From Selaginella tamariscina (taxonomy: Eukaryota > Streptophyta > Lycopodiopsida > Selaginellales > Selaginellaceae), in the NCBI GenBank assembly GCA_003024785.1, contig PUQB01000883.1, forward strand, positions 1-64,000: 64,000 nt of DNA, in the 5' to 3' direction. Shown in pieces: positions 1 through 9,927 of the stretch. The notes under the pieces were generated by a model. That model did no database searches, had not been told where the DNA came from, and saw only the letters and a list, made by a program, of their open reading frames with translations. Made by a program: the position numbers and the translations under genes. Each line of letters begins with the position of its first letter. The first letter of the stretch is position 1.

Positions 1-159
1 ATCAATGAATCCCGAGGGTCTTTCTTTTACAATTTGTTCATATTCAAATTTAAACAAAAGTTACAGTTAAACGAGGTTTCATTCTTAAGATGATTTAAGT
101 TCAAACTTTGTTTTATTTTGTTTTGCTAAATGTAAATATTCATAGAAACGATTTCCATA

Positions 160-420
160 CACTCATAATTTAGTAATTCAAGCATCATCCATTAGATAAT
201 AAATTGGATTTCCCTGTGCATTATACTAATATTTTGTTTTGTTTTGTAAATCTATATACTGCACTAGAATTTCATTAAATTATTAATGAAATTCTGTATT
301 TAATAAATTAAAATTTTGATTTTTTAAAAATAATATAAAAGGCATCTTTTTAATGAAAAATCACGATCACGAAACTGGTGAATTCACACTAGATCATGCG
401 TAAATAATGAATAATATCAC
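160..420 (+). repeat. Dispersed direct repeat, copy 1 (partner 2900-3190)
   Basis: Shared landmarks with 2900-3190 include GTGCATTATACTAA, a TTTTGTTTTGTTTTGTAAAT run, TATATACTGCA, an ATTAATGAAATT motif, a 'cat cttttaatgaa' segment and the end TAATGAATAATATC. The two copies are diverged, have the same orientation and flank the broken F-box gene. They could be solo LTRs or an old segmental duplication; neither holds a coding frame. Confidence 0.6.
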
Positions 421-548
421 ATAGGTAATTAAAGAGACACTAATGGATCATAATTAAGTTTGAGATTGAATTGGTTGTTTATGTGGTGATACGGACTTGA
501 ATAAAAACATATAAAATATTAAATGTTGTATATAATATATATATAATA

Positions 549-960
549 TATATGGAGAATGAGAATTCAAATAAGTTGGAATAAATTATTTAATTGATTA
601 ACAAGAATGTAATAAAAATTTCAAAGATTCTATAACATTAACCTTTGATTGTAAGGACATAATGATCTCTTGTAACCTATGAATTGTAACACACACTCGA
701 AACACGTAAGTGAAATAACCTTACAAAGGTTTTAATATATCCTTATTAATTAACTTAAGAGAAGAATAATTATTTATTTCATTTCTCATTTATCCTCAGT
801 AATTGTCTATTCACTCAATTGAATTGGATAGATTGATTATATTTTTGTAACAGTTACTAATTTAATAAGTAGATAATACAGGTTAAATAATTTATTTTGA
901 ATAATTTATAATAAATAATATCTCCTAAACTTCCATACTAAGTTAGTGTTGGGTACATTA
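549..960 (+). repeat. Dispersed direct repeat / possible solo LTR, copy 1 (partner 13015-13552)
   Basis: Matches 13015-13552 over its length with indels. Shared words include TAATAAAAATTTCAA, ATCTCTTGTAACC, CAGTTACTAATTTAATAA and the common end near GTGTTGRGTACATTA. Length of about 0.4-0.5 kb, AT-richness and lack of coding potential fit a solo LTR, but no matching target duplication was established. Both copies lie upstream of F-box-like sequences. Confidence 0.6.
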
Positions 961-1353
961 ATGTATAAAACGTGGGTTTAATTCTTGTAAGTTGCAATTA
1001 TAAAAAATCATTAGCATATTTGTTCATAACAATGACGAATATAAATTTTACTCAAGACCTTACAAATATACCATAAAAATTAAGATTAAGAATTCTAAAC
1101 TTTTTTATGATTGTTAGTTTTTAAATAAATCTAAGGTCAAAATATAATCTTAGCAATCTAATTAGGATATATAATTTAATAAATTAATACAAAGTCTGTT
1201 AAAGTCTGAGGAAAAAGTCGTGTAATAATTTTTGGAAGCTAGACATATTTAAAAATATTCATAACGACGTGGAATGCTAAGACAGAAAGCCAACGGCCAC
1301 ACCAGTTTATAATATTACGATACCTTAAAAAAAAAATTCAAAGAGATACGACT

Positions 1354-2316
1354 ATGGAAAATGAAGATATAATAGAAACTGTGCTGAATTTCTTAGGGCC
1401 AAAGTCCTTGACAAGGTGTAGGTTGGTGTCTAGACTATGGGCGGAAGTAGCTGCACGAGTGATTAGTTCTCGCCAAGAGTATCTCGTGGGAGTTTAGTTG
1501 CAGTCATACACAACTGTGGCTGCACAACCTGAATACACAACAGCAACAGTTGGTCTCAATCCCTCCAGAGTTTGAAATGGACAGAGAAGCCCTTCTCGCA
1601 GGGTGTCGAGGTGCAGTTCTGATGCGTGTGGAGACTAGAGAAAAGCAGAAGAGGCTGATGATTGGGTATCCACTGGCTGATCATGATAAGTGGAGGCTAT
1701 TGTCGCCAACCCTGTGTTTGATGAGTTCTTGTCTAAGGCTGGTTTGGCTCGCAAGGGTGACCAATTGGTGCTATTAGGTTGGATATCCGGTGCCTCTTAT
1801 ATTTACAGCTTTCAGACTAATACATGGGATCGTCAGGAAGGGAGTGATATTAACCTGCACTCGAACTTTGTGTGGAAAGAAGGTACTTTCTATTGCTGCA
1901 GCTATACTGACGGGCGAGGCGTAAAACTCATGAAGCTGGAGCGCAATAGAGGATGGGTGGATGCAAGTGGATACTGGCCAAATATACAAGCCTCTCAACT
2001 TTGTCTCTCAGTCTCATGTGACGGTAGTTTTCTGATTAACTATCGGTTCTGGGTGCAAGAGTGGAATACGTACAACGGTTATGAACTTAAAAATGAAGAG
2101 CTTAAAAACTTTGCTCATTTTTCTGAGTTTATTTCAAATGCAAACATTGGATTTGCTAATTACAACAGATTTGTCTTCAGGTTTGATGGAAGTATTAGAT
2201 TTGCTAATTATAACGAAGTTATACTTGCGTTTGATGGAAACGGGCACAATTATTTCTGGAACGATCTAACAGGTTGCATAGTGATGTACTCGCTCTTGGA
2301 GAAGGGGTGCATGTGA
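1354..2316 (+). pseudogene. Broken F-box protein gene (kelch-like C-terminus)
   Basis: The first Met at 1354 opens an N-terminal F-box-like helix pair (IIETVLNFLGPKSLTRCRLV, then SRLWAEVAARV), the SKP1-binding module of SCF ubiquitin ligases. This frame stops after about 47 residues near 1496. From about 1690 to 2316 another frame encodes about 200 residues with kelch/F-box-associated character (YIYSFQTNTWDRQEG, VWKEGTFYCCSY). The two parts need at least one frameshift and a stop bypass, so this is a pseudogene or has an unrecognised intron. A 'RFANYN...FDG' segment near 2150-2240 is internally duplicated. In F-box families the C-terminal repeat recruits the substrate; no substrate can be inferred. 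Identification of the F-box is good, functionality unlikely. Confidence 0.6.
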
Positions 2317-2899
2317 CAGTGGACGTTCGTTCTAAGGTAGACAATATTTTATTATTAAGCTGATTTAAGTAATAAAAGCTCTTTTTAAAACTTTGAATGT
2401 TCATGTTATTCTAAAGTCATGAAATTAATTAATTTAGGTTAGAAATAAATTCATCATGCTAAAGATAATAATTTAGTTAATAATCAAATTAAAATAACAA
2501 TTGAATTAAAAGTTCAAAATTCACCAAATTAAAATATTAAGTGTTAAATGTAAAAATAAATTCACTTAGTTAAAAAATAATAACTTAATTAAAAATTATT
2601 AAATAGTTAAACTAAATATAAAAGCTTAAGAATAAACTCATCAGGTATATAACATAACAACTAAACTCACTTAATAGTTAAGTTAAGAGTCTAACTTAGA
2701 AATAAAATGATTGTACGAAGGATATCAATTATATTAAATGGTTAAACTTAAATCTTGACTTGAGAATAAACTTATTATATTAAAGAATTTAAGTTAGAAA
2801 TAAATTGATTATTAAATTATAATAACAATTGAATAAATAATAAATTATTATTAAATAGTTAATCCCATTAATCATGGGCATATGTAGTACATTGAAACT

Positions 2900-3190
2900 C
2901 ACAACTAATTATTGATTAAGTAATTCAAGTGTCCTTCGTTGGATTTCCCTCTCCTAGAATGTGCATTATACTAACATTTTTGTTTTGTTTTGTAAATTTA
3001 TATACTGCAATAGAATTTTATGATCATTAAATAAATTATTAATGAAATTTTGCATGTAATAAAAGCAATGAAGGTGGTTTGGAACTTGGATAATAAAAAA
3101 TAATTAATTTATTAAAAAGTGATACAAAAGACATCTTTTAATGAACAAGTCTCATATAAACTCATGTGTACATAATGAATAATATCCATA
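2900..3190 (+). repeat. Dispersed direct repeat, copy 2 (partner 160-420)
   Basis: Same-orientation, diverged match to 160-420 (see that entry). The pair brackets the broken F-box gene at a spacing of about 2.7 kb. Confidence 0.6.
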
Positions 3191-3329
3191 CTTGGGCTCA
3201 CCTAGGTCCCAGGAAGGTCACTTAGTGTATGTTTTTGTAATGGGTGGAAATTTGACAAATTCGTTTGTTGTATAAGTACAACGATTAGTGTTTGGGAAGG
3301 TTGAACTTTTCTATACCATACATTGGAGC

Positions 3330-3490
3330 GGCGAAATGAGATGCAGAAGTTATTGGCTACAAATAGTGATTTATTACCAAAATGAGATGCAGGAATTATT
3401 GGTTGTAAACAGTGATTTACTGCCAAATATCAAATTGAGCGGCAAAATAAAATGCAGGAATTATTGGTTGTAAATAGTGATTTGCTGTCA
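3330..3490 (+). repeat. Short imperfect tandem repeat
   Basis: Three imperfect units built around GATGCAGGAATTATTGGTTG followed by 'aaacagtgatttactg', two of them preceded by a GAGCGGC(G/A)AAAT word. Non-coding appearance. Confidence 0.55.
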
Positions 3491-3799
3491 ATAAATTAGG
3501 TTGCAATGTTAAGTTAGTCTTAATTAATTATCTAATTAAATTAGTCTTAATTAACCATTATAAATGTTAATTTTGAGTTGCCAGTGAAAATGATTGTGCC
3601 TCATTGCACTGCATTGGAGCCTACCCCTCCTAGATATGACACTATAGATTTGAATTAGTGAGATAAAGTTTGATGCAAATCTAAAGAACATTGAGTTAAT
3701 TATGCTGGAGTGTAGTGTAAATATCATTTAATTTTCTATTTTTTTTGAGTTTGAATAGAGTGATGAGTAGGAAATAAATGTCTATCTTCTACAAAATGA

Positions 3800-4014
3800 C
3801 AAAAGGGAGATGATTGGGTTCACCAGGGACATTCATTTGTTGCTATGCGAGAGGAGATAAACAATGATGCTCTTTCACAACTAGAAGGCAAGCAATTTGT
3901 ATTTTTAGGGCTAATCAAACTTGCAATGATTGAAAATCAAGAGCAGTATCCATGTAAAGTAGATGAGGTTCTCCTTAAAGTTATGAAAGAATAGGAGCAT
4001 GTTTCTATAGTAAA
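3800..4014 (+). pseudogene. Unrecognised coding remnant, 5' part (split by chromovirus)
   Basis: A frame here reads as protein-like (MREEINNDALSQLEGKQFVF, then FLGLIKLAMIENQEQYPCKV) with one stop near 3990. It runs into the 5' LTR of the chromovirus at 4015. The reading appears to resume after the 3' LTR at 9928 (VDPMEIESEVANN), so one coding region was probably cut in two by the insertion. I do not recognise the family. It could be an old DNA transposon or a host gene. Confidence 0.4.
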
Positions 4015-4444
4015 TGTCACAACCCGATACAGGATGCAAGATGATACGGGTTATAGGATATGTTTATAGGATATACCTACAATATATGCCTGCAGGATAT
4101 TCTTATAGGATATACCTATAGGATATTCTTATAAGATATGCATGCAGGATATTCTTACAAGATATACCTATAGGATATGCCTATAGGATATACTATAGGA
4201 TAACTTGGAGTTGTAAGTATAAAAGCTCTAACCTAATTGTTATACAATCAGTTACTATCAACACCAGTCTTTCTACGATCAATCTTGTCTTGTCTTGTTT
4301 TGTTCCTTACCTCCTGCTCTTGTCTTGTTCCTGGTTTTTAGTTCCTGTCCTGCTCCATGTCCTGCTCCTTGTCCTGCTTCTGAGTCAACCTTCCTTGTTC
4401 TCAAAATCCTGCTCACTTCCTTGTTCCTAAATCGTGGCTTGATA
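4015..4444 (+). repeat. Chromovirus 5' LTR
   Basis: Starts TGTCACAACCCGATACAGG and ends GGCTTGATA. The interior holds a tandem run of 'ggatatacctatag'-type units (about 4060-4200), then GTATAAAAGCTC at about 4216, a likely TATA box for the LTR promoter, followed by a pyrimidine-rich stretch. Matches the 3' LTR at 9394-9927. Confidence 0.88.
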
Positions 4445-4470
4445 GTTTGATATAATAACTGATTTCATAG
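4445..4470 (+). other. Candidate primer binding site, decayed
   Basis: GTTTGATATAATAAC directly follows the LTR. It resembles the plant initiator tRNA-Met binding site TTTGGTATCAGAGC with several substitutions. The position is right but the match is weak; a self-priming mechanism cannot be excluded. Confidence 0.35.
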
Positions 4471-4565
4471 CTTTCCAATTTCTAACTACTTTTTTTCCTT
4501 GATTCTTCTCCTTCGTTTTCTTCCTTTTTCTTTCATAGATCATTGTCGATTTTGAGCAATTTCAA

Positions 4566-5520
4566 TGCGAGCACCAAATATTGCTTCATGAGCTGGCCAC
4601 TTTGCGCCAAGTGATCACAGATCTGCAAGGTTCCACCAGCGTGGCGCATGCAGCTGCTAATGCATCCTCCAAGGCTGTTGCGCAGGCTCTCTCTCAAGCA
4701 TCCGTGGTTTTCTCTCCATCGAACACTTCTTTGGAGCCAAAGATTAGCATGCCAGAAAAGTTTAATGGCAATTGTGCCGATTTTCAAGGGTTCTTGAATT
4801 AAATCAGGCTTTTGATCCGCATGCAACACGCCACTACTCAACTGATGCACAAAAGGTTGGCCTTTTAGCATCTGTATTAGTTGGATCTCCACGGGCTTGG
4901 GTTGCCCCTTTGCTGGAGCGTGACGACCATTGATGGAAGACTTTGAAGGTTTCGTGCTGCTTTTGAAGCTTGCTTTGAAGATCCCGATAAGTACCGTTTC
5001 GCATGCACGAAGTTACAAAAGCTCACACAAGGATCTCGACCAGCTTCCGTTTATGCATCCAAATTTCAGCAACTTTGCACGAACATTCAATGGGACGAGA
5101 CTACATTGATTGAACACTTCCGTTTTGGGTTGAGGGATGACGTGAAGGACATTCTCCTTACATTACCGGATGCCCAAACATTAGTGGAGATCATGCAACA
5201 GGCCGTTTGTGGTGACAATCGCTTGTTCAAGTGTCATCAGGAAAAATCCCGTCAGCAGTTCCTGCAAACCAATCATGCAGCGTGATACATATTCCTACGA
5301 CACCTTCTGGAATAGTTCCTATGGAGATTGAGAAATACAAGTGTGGCTCACTTTCCGCTGCTGAGAAGCAACGTCACCGTAGTGAGAATCTATGTTTGTA
5401 TTGTGGTGAAGCAGGACATAAGGTGGCAGAATGTCCTATTAAAGCCAAAAAGTTCAAGACGTGTGAAGTTGAAGTTGAAGTTCAATCGAAAACTTCAATG
5501 TTCACTTTGTCTAGGAGCAC
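4566..5520 (+). pseudogene. Chromovirus gag with CCHC zinc knuckle
   Basis: Capsid-type sequence starts near 4581 (MLHELATLRQVITDLQG), with a typical 'ISMPEKFNGNCADFQGFLN' segment followed by stop and frameshift damage to about 5230. From 5231 a frame carries a nucleic-acid-binding knuckle, CLYCGEAGHKVAEC, matching CX2CX4HX4C. Gag forms the virus-like particle that packages element RNA. The N-terminal half cannot be read through in one frame. Confidence 0.75.
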
Positions 5521-5539
5521 GAAGTTGGACGTAAGTGCA

Positions 5540-5975
5540 GGCTCCATTGGTGCTGCTCATATCATTCCATCACTCAAGTTTCCTGTACACATTCATCTCA
5601 ATAATCGAGAGCTCAAGGAGTTTGCCCAGTTAGACACTGGTGCAAATGCATGCTTCATGGATGACACTTTTGCAACTCAATATGGCATTCCGGTGGTGAA
5701 GTTGAAGCGTGCAGTTTCTGTAGAGGTGGCCGATGGTTGTCTGATTGTCTAGCGCAGTTACCCATGCTACCAAACCTCTATCTTGTAGTCATGGCGCATT
5801 CAATTGTTTGATTTCCTTCAACTTGATCAAGACTCGGTCGACTCCCATCATTTTGGGCATGCCATGGTTCATTGTTGCAAATCCTCAGATCAACTGGAGG
5901 TCTAGGACGTTCACATTTTCTTCTTTGGCAACCAGGATCAATCTTGTACCTTCCTGTGTGCAAGATACATCCTAG
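5540..5975 (+). pseudogene. Chromovirus aspartic protease
   Basis: Continuous with the zinc-knuckle frame. After a short linker the sequence has the retropepsin motif LDTGANACFM (D-T-G-A catalytic loop), preceded by beta strands around 'FPVHIHLNNRELKEF'. The frame stops near 5750, and a following frame (5745-5975) resembles the second half, including 'IILGMPWF', the usual 'LG(M)xWL' strand of gypsy proteases. The enzyme would cleave the Gag-Pol polyprotein. Confidence 0.7.
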
Positions 5976-5999
5976 TGTCTAAGGCAGTACAAGCTACAG

Positions 6000-6560
6000 G
6001 ATTGACCATCCCTGTTCCTGTATCAGTGTTGAAGACTCCTCGATAGGATTCACCTCATGTCAGTTCCTCAGCACATCCACAAGCTCTCTCCACTCCTGTA
6101 AATTTGCGGATTCCTGTACATGGTTCTTCCAATCCTGTATCAGTGTCGAAGGTTCCTCTCAACAAGATCCACCTCTTATTGGTTCGTCAACATACTCACA
6201 GGCTCTCCTCACTCCTGTGCATTCACGGACTTTTGTACAAGATTCTTTCAATCCTGTACACTTGTCAACATTCACACATGTTTCTCTCAATCCTGCCTCT
6301 TTTCATTACTCTTTCTTCTGTTCCACCCCCAAGATCCTTCCTCTTTTTCAATCATAGCTCCGTCCTTCTTCCTCTCCGAGTTCTTACCACTATCATGCAT
6401 GAACTTGCCACTGATCCTGCTCCTTTTATTTTTTTTGCTTTCTAAGTAACTCCTACGCCTCTTTTACCTTTCCTGTATCTGACTCCCTGTTTTTTTAATC
6501 TCCTTCTCCTTCTTCCCTGCCATCCAAGTATCACTCATTTCAGAATGTTTTTGACAAGCA
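6000..6560 (+). other. Linker between protease and reverse transcriptase with tandem duplication
   Basis: Pyrimidine- and proline/serine-codon-rich stretch with no domain. About 110 bp repeats imperfectly at 6014-6123 and 6131-6240 (shared words CCTGTATCAGTGT, CACAAGCTCTC/CACAGGCTCTC, CTCACTCCTGT). The word TCCTGT is conspicuously frequent. Confidence 0.45.
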
Positions 6561-6599
6561 CAAGGCTGCAGTTCTTCCTGTTCACAAGTCCTACGACTG

Positions 6600-7800
6600 T
6601 GTTATCGATCTTGTAGAAGGAAAAATTCCACCGTCGGACCGATTTATGCAATGTCACCTACAGAATTGGAGGTTCTTTCAGTACATCGAGGAAAACTTGG
6701 CATCCGGCTTCATTCGTCACTTAAAGTCCCCTGCAGGAGCACTTAATTTCTTTGTCAAGAAGAAAGATGGGAGTTTACGTTTGTTTGTGAACTACAGAGG
6801 TTTAAATCAAGTCACCATTTAGAACCGATACCCGTTGCCATTGATCTCAGAACTTCTTGATCGACTGCAAGGAGCAAAGGTGTTCACGAAGATCGACTTA
6901 CGAGGGGCTTACTTGTACAGATTCGTCCAGGCGATGAGTGGAAGACTGCCTTTTGTACAAGGTATGGACACTTTGAGTACACTGTGATGCCTTTCAGACT
7001 TACCAATCCCAGCCGTGTTCCAAACATGGTGAACGACATCTTTCGTGACTTCTTGGATAGTTTGTGGTAATTTACCTCGATGACATTTTGATTTTCTCCA
7101 AGGACCAGGCAGCTCATGACAAGCATGTACGATTAGTCCTACAGAGGCTTCGCGCATGGCATGTATGCGAAGTTAGAGAAGTGTTTCTTTGACAAGGATA
7201 CTGTGGAGTTCTTGGGCTATCGTCTCTTCTACTGGTGTTTCCATGGACATGCACAAGGTATTGCGGAGTGGGAGAGGCCCAAGTCTGTACGAGACGTACA
7301 ATGTTTCCTGGCTTGCAAACTTCTACAGGCTTTCATACAGGACTTCTCCAAGCGTGTACTTCCACTCACGGAACTCACCAAGCGCACAGGAGTGTTCTCT
7401 TGGTCCGACAAGCACTCAAGGACGCCTTCACGACAGCTCCGATTTTAGCACATCCTGATCCTTCTCGTCCCTTCTTCGTTGAAGCAGATGCCTCGGATTT
7501 TGCAGTAGGATCTGTTCTATCACAAGTTGGAGAAGACAAGTTGCTTCATCTGTAGCTTTTCACTCTCGTAAGTTCCTTTCGGCGGAGATCAATTACGAGA
7601 TTCATGACAAGGAACTCAAGGCCATTGTGGATTCGTTCGAGGAGTGGCGGCATTTCCTGGAAGGTGCTGCACATCCTGTACAAGTTCTTACGGATCACAA
7701 GAACCTGGAGTATTTTCAAACGGCTCGAGTTCTCAGTCGGCGACAGGCTAGGTGGGCAGTTCCTATCACGTTTTGATTTCGTCATCATCTACAGGCCTGG
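6600..7800 (+). pseudogene. Chromovirus reverse transcriptase and RNase H
   Basis: RT motifs in order: 'FFVKKKDGSLRLFVNYRGLN' near 6750, '[20 protein letters not shown]' and '[10 protein letters not shown]' near 6820-6910, a YLDD-type active site (tacctcgatgacatt, 7071-7085) followed by LIFSKDQ. RNase H begins near 7440 ('[19 protein letters not shown]') and ends with 'GFQNGKADALSRR' near 7800-7835. Stops and frameshifts occur in nearly every block, so no polymerase can be made from this copy. Confidence 0.85.
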
Positions 7801-8039
7801 TTTTCAAAATGGCAAGGCGGATGCATTGTCTAGGCGCTCTTACCTTGCACCGACCCGGGCGATCCTGCATATGACTGTCAAAAGCAAGTGTTGTTGGGTC
7901 CTGATCGACTTCGGCTTGCAGCACTACAAGTTCATCAGGCTCCAGCAGATTCCACACTCCTACAGGACATCCGTTTGCAGTTGGCTACAGACGACTTGGC
8001 AAGGAAGGAACTTTGATTCAGTTAGTGTAAACACATTCT

Positions 8040-9090
8040 TTGTTTGCCATACAGGATGGACTCCTGTACCGGGAAGGTCTCCTGTACGTTCCTGTTGGTG
8101 TTTGCAGGACTCGTGTGGTACAGGATTGTCATGATACCCCGGCTACAGGACATTTTGGTGTGGCCAAGACAGTTGAGTTGGTGACTCGCAACTATTGGTG
8201 GCCTGGGTTGAGGTTTTGTGGACAAGTTTGTACGGAGTTGTGACACCTGCAATAGGTCGAAGATGCCTCGTCACGCACCCTCTGGTCTTCTTCGTCCTCT
8301 TCCTGTTCCTTCTGCTCCTTGGAGATCCATTTCTATGGATTTCCTCACAGATCTTCCTCCTTTCGTGGATTTGATGCAGTTCTTGTGGTGGTTGACCGTT
8401 TCACCAAACAGGCTCATTTCCTACCATGTCACAAGACTGCTACAGGCCAGACAACGCTGAGTTGGTGATCCGAAGTATTCCGACACCATGGTCTTCCTGA
8501 GAGCATTGTTTCTGATCGAGGCCCACAATTCATGTCCAAGTTTTGGCGAGAACTTCTCCGATCTACAGGTTAAAGCGGACCTTTCTTCAGGATACCATCA
8601 AACTGATGGGCAGTCAGAACGCACAATTCAGACCTTGGAGCAATATCTTGCTGCTTCATCAGTTACCAAACAGGACAACTGGTTGGACCTTCTTCCAATG
8701 GCGGAGTTTGCCTACAACAACTCGTTCACGCATCTACAGGCCAGACACCTTTCTTTGCTCTTACAGGCTACCATCCACGTTTTGACTTTGCTCCTCCTGC
8801 TTCTCCTTCTTCCGCTCCTGCAGTACAGGATCGTCTCCAGCATCTTCGTCAGGTACATGAGGATCTCCGGTTCATCTTCAGCAGGCACAGGAACGTACAA
8901 GCGTCATGCTGATGCTCATCGTCAACCGGCACCTGCATACAAGATTGGTGATCTCGTGTGGCTTCTTCGTCGACATATTCGCACCAACATGCCTTCTTCT
9001 AAGTTGGATTTTCAACGATTGGGCCCTTACAGGATTGCGGTTGAGGTCAATCCTGTAGCTTTCGACTCGAGTTACCATCTACGGTGAAAC
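8040..9090 (+). pseudogene. Chromovirus integrase
   Basis: HHCC region: 'PATGHFGVAKTVELVTRNYW' with '[12 protein letters not shown]' following in a shifted frame near 8245. Core: '[13 protein letters not shown]' near 8325 carries the first catalytic Asp, and 'GYHQTDGQSERTIQTLEQYL' near 8600 carries the region of the catalytic Glu. The GPY/F-like C-terminal part reads 'LDFQRLGPYRIAVEVNP' near 9005. The enzyme normally inserts element cDNA into chromatin. Multiple frameshifts. Confidence 0.82.
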
Positions 9091-9345
9091 TTCATCCTGT
9101 GTTTCACACCTCTTTGTTGGAGCGTATCATCCTTCTTCTCTTCCTGGTCGTGCTTCCTCCTCCCCTCTGTGGTCATTACGGTGAACCTGAGTACGAAGTT
9201 GCAGCCATCCTTGATTCTCGTCTTCATCGCCGCCAACTTCAATACTTGGTGGATTGGAAAGGTTATTTGCCTACCGATCGCACTTGGGAACCTGCATCCA
9301 ACTTACTCCATGCTTCTTCCAAAGTTGCTTTTCCATGGCGTTATC
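9084..9345 (+). pseudogene. Chromovirus C-terminal chromodomain
   Basis: One frame reads 'LHPVFHTSLLER' followed by 'EYEVAAILDSRLHRRQLQYL' and 'VDWKGYLPTDRTWEPASNLL'. The YLVDWKGY...TWEP core is the classic chromodomain that binds modified histone tails and steers chromoviruses to heterochromatin. It is the best-preserved domain in this element. Confidence 0.85.
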
Positions 9346-9393
9346 CTGCTAAACCAGTCCCAAGACTCGTGGAACTCGTCCTTAGAGGAGTGC

Positions 9394-9927
9394 TGTCACG
9401 ACCCGATACAAGATGCAGGATAGGATACGGGTTACAGATATGCTATAGGATATACTATAGGATATGTCTACAGGATATTCCTATAGGATATACCTACAGA
9501 TATGCCTACAGGATATTCCTATAGGATATACCTACAAGATATGCCTATAGGATATACCTACAAATATGCCTATAGGATATACCTATATGATATCTGCAGG
9601 ATATACTTACAGGATATGCCTCTAAGATATATTACAGGATATGCCTAGAGGATAAGGGTCACTATTTTTAGCTCATGACCAGATTAGACTCATGACCAGA
9701 TTAGTTTGGAGTTGTGAATATAAAAGCTCTGACCTAATTGTTGTACAATCAGTTAATATCAACACTAGTCTTTCTATAATCAATCTTGTCTTGCTCCTTA
9801 CCTACTGCTCTTATTTTGTTCCTGGTTCTTAATTCCTTCCTATCTTGCTCATTGTCTTGCTTCTGAGTCAAGCTTCTTTATTTTCGAAATCCTGTTCACT
9901 TTCTTATTCTTGGATCGTGGCTTGACA
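9394..9927 (+). repeat. Chromovirus 3' LTR
   Basis: Starts TGTCACGACCCGATACAAG and ends GGCTTGACA. The tandem 'ctacaggatattcctatagg' array (about 9420-9650) is longer than in the 5' LTR. A TATAAAAGCTCTGACC promoter-like stretch lies near 9720. Preceded by AGAGGAG, a weak polypurine tract. Confidence 0.88.

Larger units (their letters stand above)
1..1353. other. AT-rich intergenic DNA with dispersed repeats
   Basis: Very AT-rich sequence with no open frame that resembles a protein. It holds two dispersed repeats listed separately (about 160-420 and 549-960) and a short TATA-rich run near 525-552. The last 300 bases before the F-box start carry no recognisable promoter beyond general AT-richness. 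Confidence 0.6.
2317..3780. other. AT-rich intergenic DNA
   Basis: No coding frame is credible. Contains the second copy of the dispersed repeat (about 2900-3190) and a short imperfect tandem repeat at about 3330-3490. Long stretches are alternating A/T runs with many TTAA and AATT words. Confidence 0.6.
4015..9927 (+). mobile_element. Ty3/gypsy chromovirus (chromodomain LTR retrotransposon), degenerate
   Basis: Two direct LTRs begin TGTCAC and end TGATA/TGACA. Between them, in order, are gag with a CCHC knuckle, aspartic protease, reverse transcriptase, RNase H, integrase and a C-terminal chromodomain, the domain order of Ty3/gypsy chromoviruses. Flanking bases GTAAA and GTAGA may be a decayed 5-bp target duplication. 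Every domain is interrupted by stops or frameshifts, so the copy cannot move by itself. The LTRs differ markedly (430 versus 534 bp), partly through expansion of an internal short tandem repeat. The element sits inside an older coding remnant. Confidence 0.9.
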
